Shown: piece by piece, positions 1-11,884 of the stretch
Position numbering within the stretch: the first letter of the stretch is position 1
Layout of the letters: the number at the start of each line of letters is the position of its first letter
Assembly: GCA_029448655.1 (NCBI GenBank)
Contig: JACCLO010000002.1
Coordinates: 4,216,001-4,280,000, forward strand
Direction: 5' to 3'
DNA length: 64,000 bases
Origin: Wolfiporia cocos
Lineage: Eukaryota > Basidiomycota > Agaricomycetes > Polyporales > Phaeolaceae
Translations under genes and position numbers: made by a program
The notes under the pieces: model-generated
Database searches by the model: none
What the model was told of the DNA's origin: nothing
Seen by the model: only the letters and a program-made list of their open reading frames with translations

Positions 1-820
1 TGATCGTGGCGACATCACCGTGGCGCGTTAGGCGCCTGTTTATGAGCGCTTGCCCATCGAACACAAACTCATTAAGTCTCCATCGTTGAGAAGGAGTATA
101 CCAGAGACAGCCTAATATATGTACTCATACCAGCAGTAGGCATCATGGGATTTGTCAAAAGAACCTCAAATTTGAGTTCCAACAAAGAAAATGTAATGCA
201 TGGCTGGGAGTCGAACCGTCGTCATGGGCGCATCACGTGCATATGGGTCGACTGCGCTAAGTCACTTGTCTGAGATGTCCGGGGTCCTGGGTTTACAGAT
301 CAAAATGCCGGTGCTCGGCATCGGTGGCGGCGCGCGCTAACGAAGCTTGCACCTATTCCATTCCATACAAAAATTGCCGAAGGCCGAAGCCAACAGACGT
401 GTTCGGATGTGTAATTTGCAATCAGCAAAAGACTGTGCCTCGGTAAAGACCTCACTGGCGACAGTACGTGCCCGAGCACAAGAATGGGTTGCACTAACGC
501 GCGGCGCCACTTTATATACGGGTGTACTTTAGGGCAGGCCCAAGCATGTGATGGGATGTGTGACACGCGCGCTTGCGTTGACGAGAGGCGGCATTCCGAA
601 AGAAAATCATAAACTGCAGGCGTTAGGGTGCTACCTACTGAGGGGGGATGCAAAACAGTGGTGCTATTATAACAAATACACGGTATACGAATTAGATCAT
701 GAGCGGGGATTGAGATGTGATTACGAACGCACACCAAGCTCAATGCCACACAGACCGCGCATGACTTACGGTTTCATCGCGCGCGAGTCGGAGCGACGGC
801 CATTCCATCTTGATGGATCC
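1..820. other. Gene-free left edge
   Basis: No reading frame here has recognisable homology or plausible splice sites. The only signal I can point to is the tRNA-like Pol III promoter relic near 195-275, listed separately. The right part presumably holds the 3' untranslated region of the deaminase gene that ends at 821. Confidence 0.6.
195..275 (-). repeat. tRNA-like relic (possible SINE head)
   Basis: On the minus strand a B-box-like element GGTTCGACTCC (217-207) lies downstream of an A-box-like TTAGCGCAGTCGAC (about 260-247), with normal tRNA-gene spacing. The T-stem and acceptor stem do not pair, so it is not a functional tRNA. A decayed tRNA gene or the head of a tRNA-derived SINE fits best. 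I saw no second copy in the window, so the SINE reading is inference. Confidence 0.3.
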
Positions 821-2219
821 TTAGGATTCCATCCGACTGCCCAGCCGGAAACGACATTCCATCGCCATCCTCGCAACACGCTCGACCTCGGCCTCGGTGA
901 GCCCAAGCCCGAGCGGCGGTGCGGCCATTAGTAGGGCATACTCGCCAAGCAGTGAGTTGCGGAACGGGAGAATGTCATCCGTCTGCATGTCCCCGAGCGC
1001 CGTCGCACACGATGGTCAGATTGAATCCGTATCCAAAGTGCAATTACAAGATCCGCGAAAATGGTGAGCTGAGCGTGAGCGATCGTTCGCGGTTCGCGGG
1101 TAGGTGGAGCGACTCACGCAGATCGCGACCGGGTGGTCCTCGCGCAGATACCAGCGCACGTGGTGGTCCGCGAGCACGGGAACGGTTTTGCAGAGGAGAT
1201 TGGAGGAGAGACAAATTTCGATGCAGGTCTTGCGCGAGCGGACGAGCTCTCTCATCGGAGTATCAAGGAAGGTGGCGTGCCCCAGACGATCTGGGTTGAA
1301 GGAGAGGAGGGTATGTATCTCCGCAACGGGTGTGTCCTCCGTCTACAGGGTGCGCGTGAGCGAGATTGCACAATCAATGGCGAGACTTTAGCCACTGACC
1401 TCAGCTATGTGCAGAGTCACACCCAGGCCGACGGCCTTAGCTTCGCGGAAGTGCGCCTCAAACGTGGTCATATCTCCCGCCTGGTGCACATCGCGCAAAG
1501 AAAACGCAGACCCATCCAGCAGCAGATAACACACATCGCGAGCAGGACGCGCCACGCACCTTCACGTCCCCGCAAAGGTCGATGCCGACAACGCGCCGCC
1601 CTGCCTCCTTCAGCTGCACGGCGCACCTGACGCACTCTGCTGCTACATCCGCGCTCATTCGCCGGTCGAGGCTCACAATCAGCGCGGCCCGATCCGCGGG
1701 GTAGCGCTCGACCTCGTCGAGCACCGTCTCAACATACTTCATGCGGCTCATCGCCGATGTCTCTCTGGGGGTTGTGCGAAGCTCCAAGTACGCCGCCTCG
1801 GGAAACTTGCCGTCAAGTGAAGACGATTTGGTCGAAGACGCAGGGTCGGGGTCTAAGAGAGAGGTACGAGGCAAAAGAAAATGTGCCAGGACTGCGCGTG
1901 CGGCTTGCGCGAGAGCGGTAGGCGTGGATGTCAGCGCGTAAATGGCGGGGAAGAGTCCAAAGAACTCGTGGATCTCGTTCAGCGTTACGCCCGCCTGCAG
2001 CTGCGCGATGCTCGCTCTGACTGCATCTGAGTCTTCCTGCTCAGTTTGTAGATACTGGTTGGCAAGGTCTTGCAGAGCCGGAAGCGGTATTGAGCCATTC
2101 AGATGCGCGTGCAGCTCTGCTTTTGGCAGAGCACGCAAGAAATGCAGCTGAGCGGGGGTGAGAGACGCGAGGGCGGCAGCAGCGGGGCCGGCGATGGTGT
2201 GCTCAGCGTGGGTTGCCAT
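821..2219 (-). CDS. Adenosine/N6-methyl-AMP deaminase-like protein (ADAL family)
   Basis: A metal-dependent purine deaminase of the adenosine deaminase superfamily. The ADAL branch removes the N6-methylamino group from N6-methyl-AMP to give IMP. Four exons: 2219-1560, 1480-1400, 1342-1118 and 982-821, giving about 375 aa, normal for the family. The first exon carries the N-terminal metal-binding HxH motif in LPKAELHAHLNGSIP. Exon 2 ends with the zinc-ligand/catalytic His segment LHIAE. Exon 3 has FNPDRLGHATF and ends VAIC, which joins across the intron to TDD of exon 4, the conserved metal-binding Asp pair. The start is the first Met of the frame and precedes a variable N-terminal extension. 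Substrate preference (adenosine versus methyl-AMP) is inferred from the ADAL-like TDD context and was not tested. Confidence 0.88.
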
Positions 2220-3996
2220 GAGTCTCTACTAGAGATAGACTTTGGTGGATGAGCGGATGGAAAAGAATGGGAGAGAAAAATTCGCGACAAAAGATCTAGT
2301 ACGAGTCAGCGCGGGATCTAGTAAGTATCACTGCAGCGCTCCTTTCCGCGCTCGACCGGGGGATGTCTTCCGCCGTACAGAGGTAACTCCTGCGGCTGCC
2401 GCGGAATGTCGTGAATTGCGAGTGGACGAAGGATGACGTGCTAAATGTAAGCTCGATCCCGAGGAGTACGTACAGTGGCTGCCCGATTCAGAACTCGGGA
2501 TGATCGACTGATCGTTGATACATCGATGTTGCATTTTGATTGGGTGCCACCCTTAAGCGCTTACGTAAGCAAACGCGGTCCCATCATATCTCCGTGGTGC
2601 AAAATACTGGCCTGCTACTAGTGCAACAGGCTCCCAGGGCATATCATCTTACACTGCGCAGGCAAAGTTTACAGCACCAAGCTCGTCAGGCGGTTGTGCT
2701 AGACTGCCGCTATCAACAAATATCAACCCGCTCACCCTGGAGTGGTTCTGATTCGCTCTCGTGCAAGCCCTCTTCTATTCTTTTTGCGCAATTGTGTGCT
2801 CAAGAGGTCATCTTATGGGCCATTTGATTCTTCCGGCCGTTAACAACATGCGGAGAGATGTTTGAGTCATTATGCGCGCGATTCCAGACAAATAGTCATC
2901 TCACGCATAGACATTGTTTCAGTCTTATTCGATAGTCTCCCACAACGGGGCTATGTCCGGTTTGGCAGGCTATGCGCCACGAGAAAAACCTGCAGATGTC
3001 TCATCCCACTAGTGTGTACATGCCAACTGAAGAGTCATATTTCTACGTTAGAGCAATCTGCTTACGGGTTCGATAATTCGACCGCAATATCTTTTATGTT
3101 TTACAGAGACACTGTAGAACAATGACTTACGACCATATGTGGCTTCCAGCTATATCTTTGAAACTTACATGTCCAACGAACACCGGGCAATTGCACATTA
3201 CTTATCAGCCTCATAAGCATTATACAGACATGAATGCCTTCGATCTGATCAATCATGCCTTGCCCGTTGATGAGATTCTTGACCCATGGATGTCAATACT
3301 GGCGCAGCTCCGAGATGGTCAAATAGCATAGCTGTCTCTAGTACGTGAATATCGTCGTACTCACACTGCAATGCACGCTGCTTGGGTCAGCCTCGCTGAA
3401 CTCTCATGGCAAGTCACGCAAACTCGAAAGACATTAACCTATTGTGACTCCCGGCCGCAGCTTGACCATGCGTGGACGTGTGTCTACTGCAATCCGAGTG
3501 CGTTACTTATCTTGTACACATGGACGCTTGACTCGAGAACACGCCTCTTCGCCGTAGTAATTCATTCTCTGATTTTGATGTCAGACTCGGAACGAACTTC
3601 GAAACTGGTGGGCAAGCCACTTTGTGATTATATTGTAGAGTTGAGTAGCCTGAGTGGAGGACCAACGTAGTCTTGCATCAGCCTCATCTTGATGAATGAC
3701 CACACTCTCTTAAATTAAACACTGGCTCAACCTAAGTCCCATTTTGAAGGTCGTTTTCCTCATACGTAGTTTCTAGTCGCACAAGATGCCGGTGATCGTG
3801 TCCGCTTCAGCGAAAGTCACTATTGCACTCCCCCTGGGTCCATCATGACAGTATCGCCGACGAAGCAATATTTCAATGACCGGGGGACTTGTGGCACCTT
3901 CATGTGGGGTCAGTCTGAGGGTGATCGATTCGGACGATCGATCCACATACACGGACGGCGCTTACATACACCGTTGTCACTCTCATCACCAGTACG
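2220..3996. other. Intergenic region between divergent ADAL and GPALPP genes
   Basis: About 1.8 kb separating a minus-strand gene on the left from a plus-strand gene on the right, so it holds both promoters. Short open frames are scattered through it, but none has family motifs, consistent splice sites or coding-like base composition. Nothing else is recognised. Confidence 0.5.
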
Positions 3997-5280
3997 ATGG
4001 TAGGACCCAACATCCCCGCTCACCTGCTGCCCGCTGTAGGCCCTGTTGAAGATGAAGACCAGACTGAACAAGGCTCTACTGAAGATGCTGTGCAAATAGG
4101 TCCGCAAATTCCCTCCCAGACTCTCTCTGGTCCTGCGCCGAGATTCAGCCCGCCCTCGCAGTCACAGCCACAAGAGGATGAGGACGAGGACGAGGATGAC
4201 TACGTGCCTGCCCTTCCCCCAGACATGCTTGCCGCACGCTCGGCAGGCCCTAGCGCCCCTTCATCATCGAGCGCGAAGCCAGCGGAGAAGAGGGTGATTG
4301 GCCCGGCGTTGCCTCCGTCATTGGCGCACAGACCTCGGACATACGAGGAGAGGGATGATGACGACGACGACGATTATGGTCCCGCACCGCTTCCAGCTGG
4401 TGCACAGGTTGAAGAGCGTGACGGTGTGCAAGAGTTTTTGGAGAAAGAGGAGATGCGACGGAAACGGCTTGAGGTAAGTATCTAGTCACCTTTTGCTACT
4501 TCTCGATGCAGTGTCGCCACGAGCCGTTCTGCGTTCCAACATGACGGTTCAAGCTATATCCTTTACACCCCACGTTGTCCACCCCTCGCAGAGTTAATTC
4601 ATTCCTCCTCCAGGAAGCGAGCAAACCCAAAGCTCTAAAGCGCGAAGAATGGATGCTAGTCCCACCGTCATCTTCCGACCTACTCGGCTGTACGTCCGAA
4701 CACGCTAACGTTCTACTCTCAACTTATACAATACTCATTAGCCATCGACCCAACCAAGCAAAAACGCCCACGCCAGTTCGCGCGCACCGCACAGCCCTCG
4801 CGGGATACAGACACCTCACTGTGGACGGAGACACCTGCAGAGCGGCAACAGCGCCTCGCAGACGAGGTGGCAGGCAAGCGGAGGCGTGTCACGGACGTGC
4901 AATCCGTCGACCCGGAGGAGGAGCGCGAGCTTAGAAAGCGACGACGGCATGAGGAAGAGGTTAGGAGAGGCGTTGAAGAGCACACGGTGCGTGCGCTCTC
5001 ATTCAATTTTTTCCGCTGCGCCGTGGCTGATGAACTCGTTTTTCACTTGACTCAGAGGAAGGTTCGTGGCGGTACGCTGCTCAACCAACACGCGGCTGCC
5101 TCGAAGAACAGCAAGGAGGAGGAGGAGGAGGAAGAGGGCCCGCCGAAGATCTGGGACCACAGTCGGGACATGGCGCTTTCGGGCAGGTTAATGGACGACA
5201 AGTCGCGCGAGAAGTTCATCAAGGAGGCAAGGGGCCTCGGCGACCGCTTTGGCACTGGGAAGAGCGGTGGATTCCTGTAA
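3997..5280 (+). CDS. GPALPP-motif protein (DUF3752)
   Basis: A small, mostly disordered nuclear protein of the GPALPP1 family, whose molecular role is poorly defined. Four exons: 3997-4473, 4614-4689, 4742-4986 and 5056-5280, about 340 aa. Exon 1 has repeated GPxxP motifs (VGPNIPAHL at the N-terminus, then IGPQIP, VIGPALPPSL and YGPAPLP), separated by acidic Asp/Glu runs. Exons 2-3 carry the DUF3752 signature KREEWMLVPP and the stretch TSLWTETPAERQQR. The C-terminal exon ends with the conserved helix containing IWDHSRDMALSGRLMDDK. The third intron is 69 nt and stop-free, so intron retention would insert 23 codons in frame. Splicing it out restores the family-like join EEHT-RKVRGG. Confidence 0.85.
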
Positions 5281-5977
5281 TGTATCACAACAGCGAGCTC
5301 GCTTTGGGGCGTATGTTATGGACGTAAGTCTATGTGACCGTATTCGTTAATGCACGAGCCTGACCAGCAGCTCTTTGTCGGAAGCTCTGCGAATGATGTG
5401 TTGCTCCACAGTTACTCAACATGTTGTGGACCTCAGCGTCGATCTTTTGTACGAATCTTCCACAGTAGATCAGCTCCTCAAATCATGCGGTCCGGAAATC
5501 CTAGAGCGCCATCAGGCCTCCTGCTTACTTTTGAGCAACGCGTCGACGGGCCAATTTGTGCTTCAGAGCAATCATATGCATTTCATGTGTTTGCGGCAGA
5601 ACTTGGGCGGGTCACATGATAGCACCTCGCTGTGTTGGGTGTTGGGAACGATCGAATTAGTGTGGAGGCAGCATGCAATATATGGTTAGAGCTCTGCAGC
5701 AGCCAGAAGCTTGCCGCGCAGGACGGACCGTTGGAAGTAACTTTCGCCCTTGTCGAATGGCGCGACACCACATCGGGCACAGCCAACATTATGCCAGAAA
5801 GGATGCAGCGGACGACATAGCGCAGTGGCGGAGGAAAGCGCATATCCCCATGGGTCGCGGATGCACATGATTTCCCCGCGCTGAATTCACAAGGGGCTTG
5901 TCCGGTTCCAGCTTCCATTCAACTTGAGCCTCTACTCTCATCATCGTTCTCCTCGTCCTCAGCCTATACACACCAAC
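5281..5977. other. Intergenic region upstream of the SDR gene
   Basis: About 700 bp between two plus-strand genes. A stop-free stretch of roughly 100 codons starts at 5375 but shows no family motif or supporting context, and I treat it as chance. The distal part is presumably the SDR promoter. Confidence 0.5.
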
Positions 5978-7341
5978 ATGGCCGAACGTCTCACACAGGT
6001 CTCTGGACACCTCACAAACACGTACGGGCGCGGATTGCTCGCGGGAGAGGTTGCGATCATTACCGGTGAGTAGCCAGGCATACGCGGCCCCCTCATCGGG
6101 AGGCCTTCGCGCACGACGCGTATACTTCGCTTGGGGGGGGGGGGGGTGTTCCACGCCGTCTCGGACAATTAGCTGACGGCATTTGCGCCTTGGTTCCCAG
6201 GTGCTGCCCAGGTACACCTCATGCCGAGAGTGTTTCTCACAGAGAACTAAAACCAACTAAATGGCAGGGAATTGGTCGTAGTGCCGCATTACTGTTTGCG
6301 AAAGAGGGTGCAAAGGTCGTTGTTACCGAGTACGTTTCTGCACTTTGCCGTCTCATCCTCGCGTTCCTGTGTGGGGAGTATGCATCACGTGATTGACGCA
6401 ACCGGTTTTCAGCTTGGACGAGAAGAAGGCACAGGTAGTCGTTGATGAGATCACGAAGGCAGGTGGTGATGCGCTCGCGGTAGGCGGCGATGTCAGCGCA
6501 GACGACTTCCCGCAAAAAGTCATCGAGGCAACAATCAAGTATGGCCAAGAACGATTGTGGCAGACCGGGTGTCTGACATGAAACCTGCAGGAAATATGGC
6601 AAAATCAACCACATAGTCAACAATGCAGGCTTTACCTACGACCGCATGTTGCATACTACTCCAGACGATGCGTTTGACATCATTTTGAAAGTACATGTCC
6701 GCGCACCATTCCGCCTCGTGCGGGCTGCAGCGCCACACATGCGTATCAAGGTGAATGCCAACATTTTTCATGATTCTGTGCAGAGATAGCTGACCCTATG
6801 GTGTAGGGAAACACGGAGAACAGGTCGATAGTCAACGTCTCGTCAGTGTCCGGTCTGCACGGCAGCGTCGGACAGATCAACTACGCGGCCGCAAAGTCCG
6901 CTGTGGTCGGCATGACGAAGACAATCTGCAAGGAATGGGGTCCGTTCAACGTGCGCGCGAACACCGTTGCCTTCGGCTTTGTGCAGACTCGGTGCGTCGA
7001 GTAGAGGCAGGTCTCCGTACGGATTGAGATCTCATACCTTCCATGCTCTGCGAGTGCAGGTTAACGGCGGCGAAGGAGGATGGCGCGACCATCGAGATTG
7101 ATGGCAAGAAGGTCGCACTCGGTATTCCCAAGGCTCAGGCGGGCCAGGGTGCCGTCATTCCTCTCGGACGGGGTGCAACGCCCGATGAGGCTGCGGCTGG
7201 AATCCTCTTGTAAGTGGCGTTGTCATACAGACGCTATGCATTCCCACCGACTGATAGCATCTATACGATAGCCTTGCGTCTCCGCTTGCCTCGTTTGTTT
7301 CAGGGCACACTCTCGAGGTCACGGGTGGGCAGGGCATTTGA
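5978..7341 (+). CDS. Short-chain dehydrogenase/reductase, FabG-like (3-oxoacyl-ACP reductase type)
   Basis: A classical SDR that reduces a keto group with NAD(P)H. The closest sequence type is bacterial-like/mitochondrial 3-oxoacyl-ACP reductase. Eight exons: 5978-6065, 6201-6211, 6268-6329, 6413-6538, 6591-6750, 6807-6991, 7060-7209 and 7272-7341, 283 aa. The Rossmann nucleotide motif TGAAQGIG is assembled from three exons, one only 11 nt long. NNAG, the catalytic Ser (VNVSSVSG) and YAAAK (YxxxK) are all present. The C-terminus SGHTLEVTGGQG is typical of the family. The first intron contains a run of about 14 G residues near 6135. Substrate is not deducible. Confidence 0.88.
6201..6211 (+). 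other. 11-nt micro-exon of the SDR gene
   Basis: GTGCTGCCCAG lies between a CAG acceptor and a GTACAC donor. It completes the Gly codon left by exon 1 and encodes Ala-Ala-Gln of the TGxxxGIG cofactor motif. Without it the glycine-rich loop is broken. Confidence 0.8.
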
Positions 7342-9130
7342 GCTCGCGTCGTTGGTTCAACCCATCTATCTGTCAAGCTTTTGCAGCTGGACCTCGAAGC
7401 TCCGTGATGGCGTCGGGTGTGCGTGCCGTAACATTGCCTGTTTTTTGTATCTTTCGTGTACTTCTAGCATATCGTACCCTGGCGGTTGTCGCGCACCAAT
7501 CACCATCCGAACCAGAATGATGGATGATGGAAGCAAGACTGATCATGATGCAGTGGGCTCTGTGCAAATGGACGTGTCACACATGAAGCAGGCAGCTGAG
7601 CGCCGCGCAGCATGCGTATTTGATGCATTGCAGACCCGGGTAACGCGAGCAGCCTGACAGCACAACAGGAAGAACAGCGGCACTCTGACACACTGCAAGG
7701 CTACGCCCGGATCTCACTCACACCAGACACAGGAACCAACCTGGCGCCTTGGTTGTTCCCCAGACCCGGTATCCGATTTGATTCGACGCGGCCGGGGCGG
7801 AGGCCACTGAACACTTGGAGGCAGCGTTCAATTTGCTGATTGACACCGTTGTGCGACTAGTGCTAGTGAGGCGCGCCGAGCGACTGCAATAAATAGGCAG
7901 GTCGGCGCGCTATGTCACTGCAGCCTTTCTCCGCGTTCAGGCACCTTAGCGCACCAGTCCCAGCTACCGTCCCTCGGACGCGGTAGCCGCGATCGATTTT
8001 CGTCGTCGAGGCCTTCGAGCGCAGCACAGGCGAAATTGGCTCCCGCGGATATGGATATTCGCCGGCTGCAGGCGGAGTGCGTACGTACACACGGGCGAAT
8101 CTAGCACATTCCTCCATGTGCATCATTTCCCGCCGCTAATCGCTTGTCGACTTTTGTTCTCATTTGGTGATGGAATGATCACGCAAATGCGGCGCAAGAC
8201 GGAGGTATCTCAGATCGAACGCGAGCGAAGCAAAACAACGGGCGATGCAATATTATATCTCGTACAAAAAAGGTATGGGCAAGTCAGGTCGAAGCCGGCA
8301 GAGATGACAGCGCGAGTGCGGCGTGAATAGTGGATAATGAGAATAAACGATAATTATGAGGGTGTGGCCGAAAGACAGACAGGAGAACAACGCACGCGCG
8401 CACAACATTACGAAGCGACTGAGAATAATACGATCCGAAGCCTGCGCCACCGTCCGTACCGCATGGCCGCTTCGGTGCCCAGGCACATCCGCACGGGTCT
8501 TCGAAGAAGGCGACTAGAAGGGCGGGCCCGCGCCGCCACTGGCGGTTTCACCCCCTATTTGCCCCGGGGAAGCAATTGATGGAGGCGGGGCCGTCATAGC
8601 ATAATATCGCGGATCTGGCAAGATAGTCAGGAGTGAGCCTATCAATTGCGACCGCCCGTGGGAACACCCACATTGTTGCTTATAATCGTGCTGGAGACGG
8701 CGGGCATGGGCACGCGCGGCGATGATCGTGGGTGTGTGTTCGAGTGCGAAGGCGCGAGGAATACATTGCCAAGCCGAGAGAACATCCGTGGGCGATAGCG
8801 CATTCCAATGAAACAGACGTGAACGGAAGACACCAAAAATGAAAGCATGGATGAGTTCCGTGATCATAGAGAGTTATGAGCCGTTACCAGGAAATGGGAA
8901 CAAAGCAAGAACGCTACACAACAATCGGGCGAGGCGTGTGTGGAGGGGGGAGATGTGGATGTGGGTGTGGGGGACGTTGTAATTCGGGGCGGGACGCGAA
9001 GGCCTGCACAAGTGCGCAGCCCGGGATATTATGACCAAAGGGGGGAGTATGGTAGGTACCGAAATGCAGGGTGCGACGTGGGTAATCCAGAAATAGTGCA
9101 AATGTGAAGCAAGATGACAAAGGGGACAGA
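7342..9130. other. Intergenic region between convergent SDR and G-alpha A genes
   Basis: About 1.8 kb of sequence in which no reading frame or RNA gene could be supported. It must contain the 3' ends of two convergent transcripts. Low-complexity GT/GGGG-rich tracts lie at about 8935-8970. Confidence 0.5.
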
Positions 9131-10746
9131 CTAGATGAGAGCCGCAGTCTGAAGGCTTTGTCGAAGAATAATGCTGAAGGAAAGGTGCCCCGAAAGCAAC
9201 GTTTAAGCATTGCACCCGTATCATGGAGAATTTGAAACGGCGAAGGTGTGGGTAGGGGGGTAATCAAAAACGAAACACTCACTCTGAAATGCAAAATCAG
9301 CGACGTCAGGCATTACGAGTGAGATGGATCTAACCTTCAACAGCAGCCATTACTACCCGCAGCATTGCAGTATCCGTCGCAGTTGTTATACTTTCAGACG
9401 TCAGCGTAATCAGTATCCTTGTGGCAGCAATGGGGTGTCGTGCAAGTGTCACGCACTGGATGTAAACTTCCCGCTCTTTCTGGTTGGCTTTGTGCGCTAA
9501 TCTTGCAAACCGCTTCTTGAAGTAATCGCGGCCGGCACGAGCATCGCCCGACTCCCCGTCGTAATCCTGTGTGATCAGGCTCAGGCAGGCCACTCCAGTA
9601 GGGATGCAAATCTATGGTCACTTACCGGGAAGAAGTTTTTAATGTCCGAGTGCTCGACCTTCTTCTCGAACAGATCATTCTTATTCAGGAACAGAATCTA
9701 AGCACACATATGAGCGTCATCAAACCTCCTCTATAGAGAAGTAGACGCACAATTGATGTCTGCTTGAACCATTGCGAATGACAGATCGAGTCCCAGATTG
9801 TCATCGCATCTTGCATTTGATTCTGCGAATGAATGAGCAAAACTGGGCACAGGCGGCAGAAAGGCAACGCACCGCATCCTTGTCCTCTACGAGGCATTGG
9901 TCATAACCGCTCAGGCTGACCAAGAACAAGATGCTCGTCACATCCTGGAAACAATGTATCCACTTTCGCCGCTCGCTCTTCTGCCCGCCAACATCGACCA
10001 TGAGCATCTCATGATCCTTCAGCTGGAAGACCGTCTCGGTGATACCGATGGTCCGTGCGCGGGCCTGAACGATGTCCTGCTCGTGCGGCACATACGTCGG
10101 ATCGAACAGGCGGTCCAATTGCGAGAAGTAGTAAATGAGGCTGCGACGCGTCAGGCTAAGAGAAATCAGGAAGCGAGCGACGGCGGATCGACGCACTTGT
10201 CCGGCAGCGCAGCTTCGTTCCCGCGCTCCCATGCCTTCTGCACGTTCGGGTCTTCCCAGAGCTTGCGCAGCGGCTCGAGGTAGATGGTGGGGTATGGCTC
10301 GCCGTCCTTGATGTCGGGCGCGTCGGCGATGAGCTGGACGAGCTCCTCGTTATCGGGGGAGATGGCGAGCTCCATGTCCTCCATGGAGTCGACGAGGTAC
10401 TTGAGCCCGTGGGTGAGGTTGTTGAACACGAGCTGGCGGTAGGACTCGACCTCCTGGCTGCTGAAGGGCACCTTGTGGATGAGGCGCATCTGCTTGAGGA
10501 TCGTGGATTTGCCCGAGTCGCCGGAGCCGAGGAGGAGGACCTGGGGGGGCGTGAGCGCGGGCGGGCGGGGGAAGGGCGCGGCCTACCTTGACCTGCTTCG
10601 CGAGCCGGGCCTTGGCCTGCGGGGGGTCAGCGGGATCGGCGCATCACGCGGGGCCAGCGCACCTCCTTGAGGCTCTTCTCCGCCTCGCGGTGCAGCCGCT
10701 TGTCCTCGTCCGTCAAATCGCCGCCGGACGACATGCACGCACCCAT
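9131..10746 (-). CDS. Heterotrimeric G protein alpha subunit (G-alpha A)
   Basis: A membrane-tethered GTPase that relays GPCR signals. Ten exons: 10746-10663, 10616-10587, 10540-10197, 10140-9873, 9822-9751, 9697-9626, 9566-9457, 9390-9335, the single base 9283, and 9173-9131. Total 1080 nt, 359 aa, normal for G-alpha. MGACMSSG gives myristoylation and palmitoylation sites. G1 is GSGDSGKST. Switch I is RARTIGI with the arginine kept. Switch II DVGGQKSERRKW keeps the catalytic Gln. G4 is NKND and G5 is TTATDT. The receptor-contacting tail DIILRQSLQTAALI has the canonical alpha-5 spacing but can only be read after splicing in the one-base exon. Enzymatically it looks like a normal GTPase. The coupled receptor or pathway is unknown. 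Confidence 0.92.
9283..9283 (-). other. Single-nucleotide exon of G-alpha A
   Basis: The base A follows a TTTCAG acceptor and precedes the strong donor GTGAGTG. It joins the final G of exon 8 to the first C of the last exon, giving GAC (Asp), and opens the canonical tail. Direct joining of the flanking exons is out of frame. Confidence 0.75.
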
Positions 10747-11884
10747 TGTGGCTGCAGACTAGAGAGGAGGGATGGTATCAACAAGAACGGACGGTACCCA
10801 GAGTGGTCGGAGAAAGATGCTGATGCGGGCGTCAGGCGGGCGTCAGGGGAGCGCGTTCGGGTGATGGGACGTACACGCTGCGCCTCGAGGGCGGCGGGGA
10901 AAGGAAAATGAAGGAGAGGAAAGAGTTGGTGGAGAGCAGGATGCGCGTGCACGGCGAACGAGGGCGGGCTAAGCGCCGGCGCAGTGGGTGTGTTCTCAGG
11001 CACACGGTCGCACAAATAATATTGATTATTGCTGCATCATTCCGCCTTCCGCTCTGCCTCCGCCACGGCCACAGGACGACCGCGGCCCCTCCGCAGATGA
11101 CGACGATGGCGACGATGCCCGCAGCGGCTCCCGGGTGCGTCGCCACAGCCACCCGCCCAGCCTGGCGCACCGCCCGTTTTGGCCGCCCCCGCCGCAGCTC
11201 GTCCGACCGGAGCGCACCAGCGCCGGTCCTGTTTCCTACACGATAGGCACGGCCCATGCGGCACCCCGGCCACATCGCAGCTGAGGCACTCGCTGCGACA
11301 GTTCTTCTCCCAACAAAGATGCAGCACGCTATATACACTCACGGTAGCCCCGCCAGCCACTCACGCTGATCTCGGCGCATCCGCGCACTTTGTATTCAGA
11401 AGATGCGGCCATCATGATGCACTGCACGGTACCGTATGTGGAAATGTGCCCACGCTCGTTATGAAACGCCCCGGCCCAGCCGCCTGATCGGAGCCTCCTC
11501 ACCGTGCGGGCCTCCGCGACACGACGACGCCCCTGTTGCCCGTGTGACGCATGCGAGCGATGCTACCATTACAGCATCGCGACACGGTTCGTGTCAGGCC
11601 TAGAAGTGCTCTGGCACGCGGGCTCCGTCAGTAATCCAGAAGGTCGCCAGGCGAAAGGCACCGGTGTACGCACAACTGTACAAAACACTCGATCGGTATG
11701 CGTGAGCAAAGTGACATTACAAAGACAGCCCATCTGTCTCGTAGGCATATTCGATGATGATCATTGTGGTAGTGGTCGTCTGATGTGTGCGCTGATGGCA
11801 TGTGCGCGGAATGGAAACCAACACTCGACGTCTACGGCAGGGACATCGCGCCCAGCTTTTGATTATCTTGCGCTGAAGCACGGG
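10747..11884. other. Intergenic region upstream of G-alpha A
   Basis: About 1.1 kb of GC-rich sequence between two genes on the minus strand, so it holds the G-alpha A promoter and the 3' end of the upstream gene. Overlapping long frames on both strands (about 10830-11340) reflect GC richness; none has family motifs. Confidence 0.5.

Noticed and set aside
195..275. A functional tRNA gene
   Set aside because: B-box and A-box match, but the T-stem and acceptor stem do not pair.
5375..5689. 104-codon plus-strand frame downstream of the GPALPP gene
   Set aside because: No motif, no splice context, and it overlaps another frame of equal quality.
9279..9283. Short final exons giving VEE/VQG stops as the true G-alpha ends
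   Set aside because: Adding the one-base exon yields canonical alpha-5 tails in A and B, so the truncated ends are kept only as possible isoforms.
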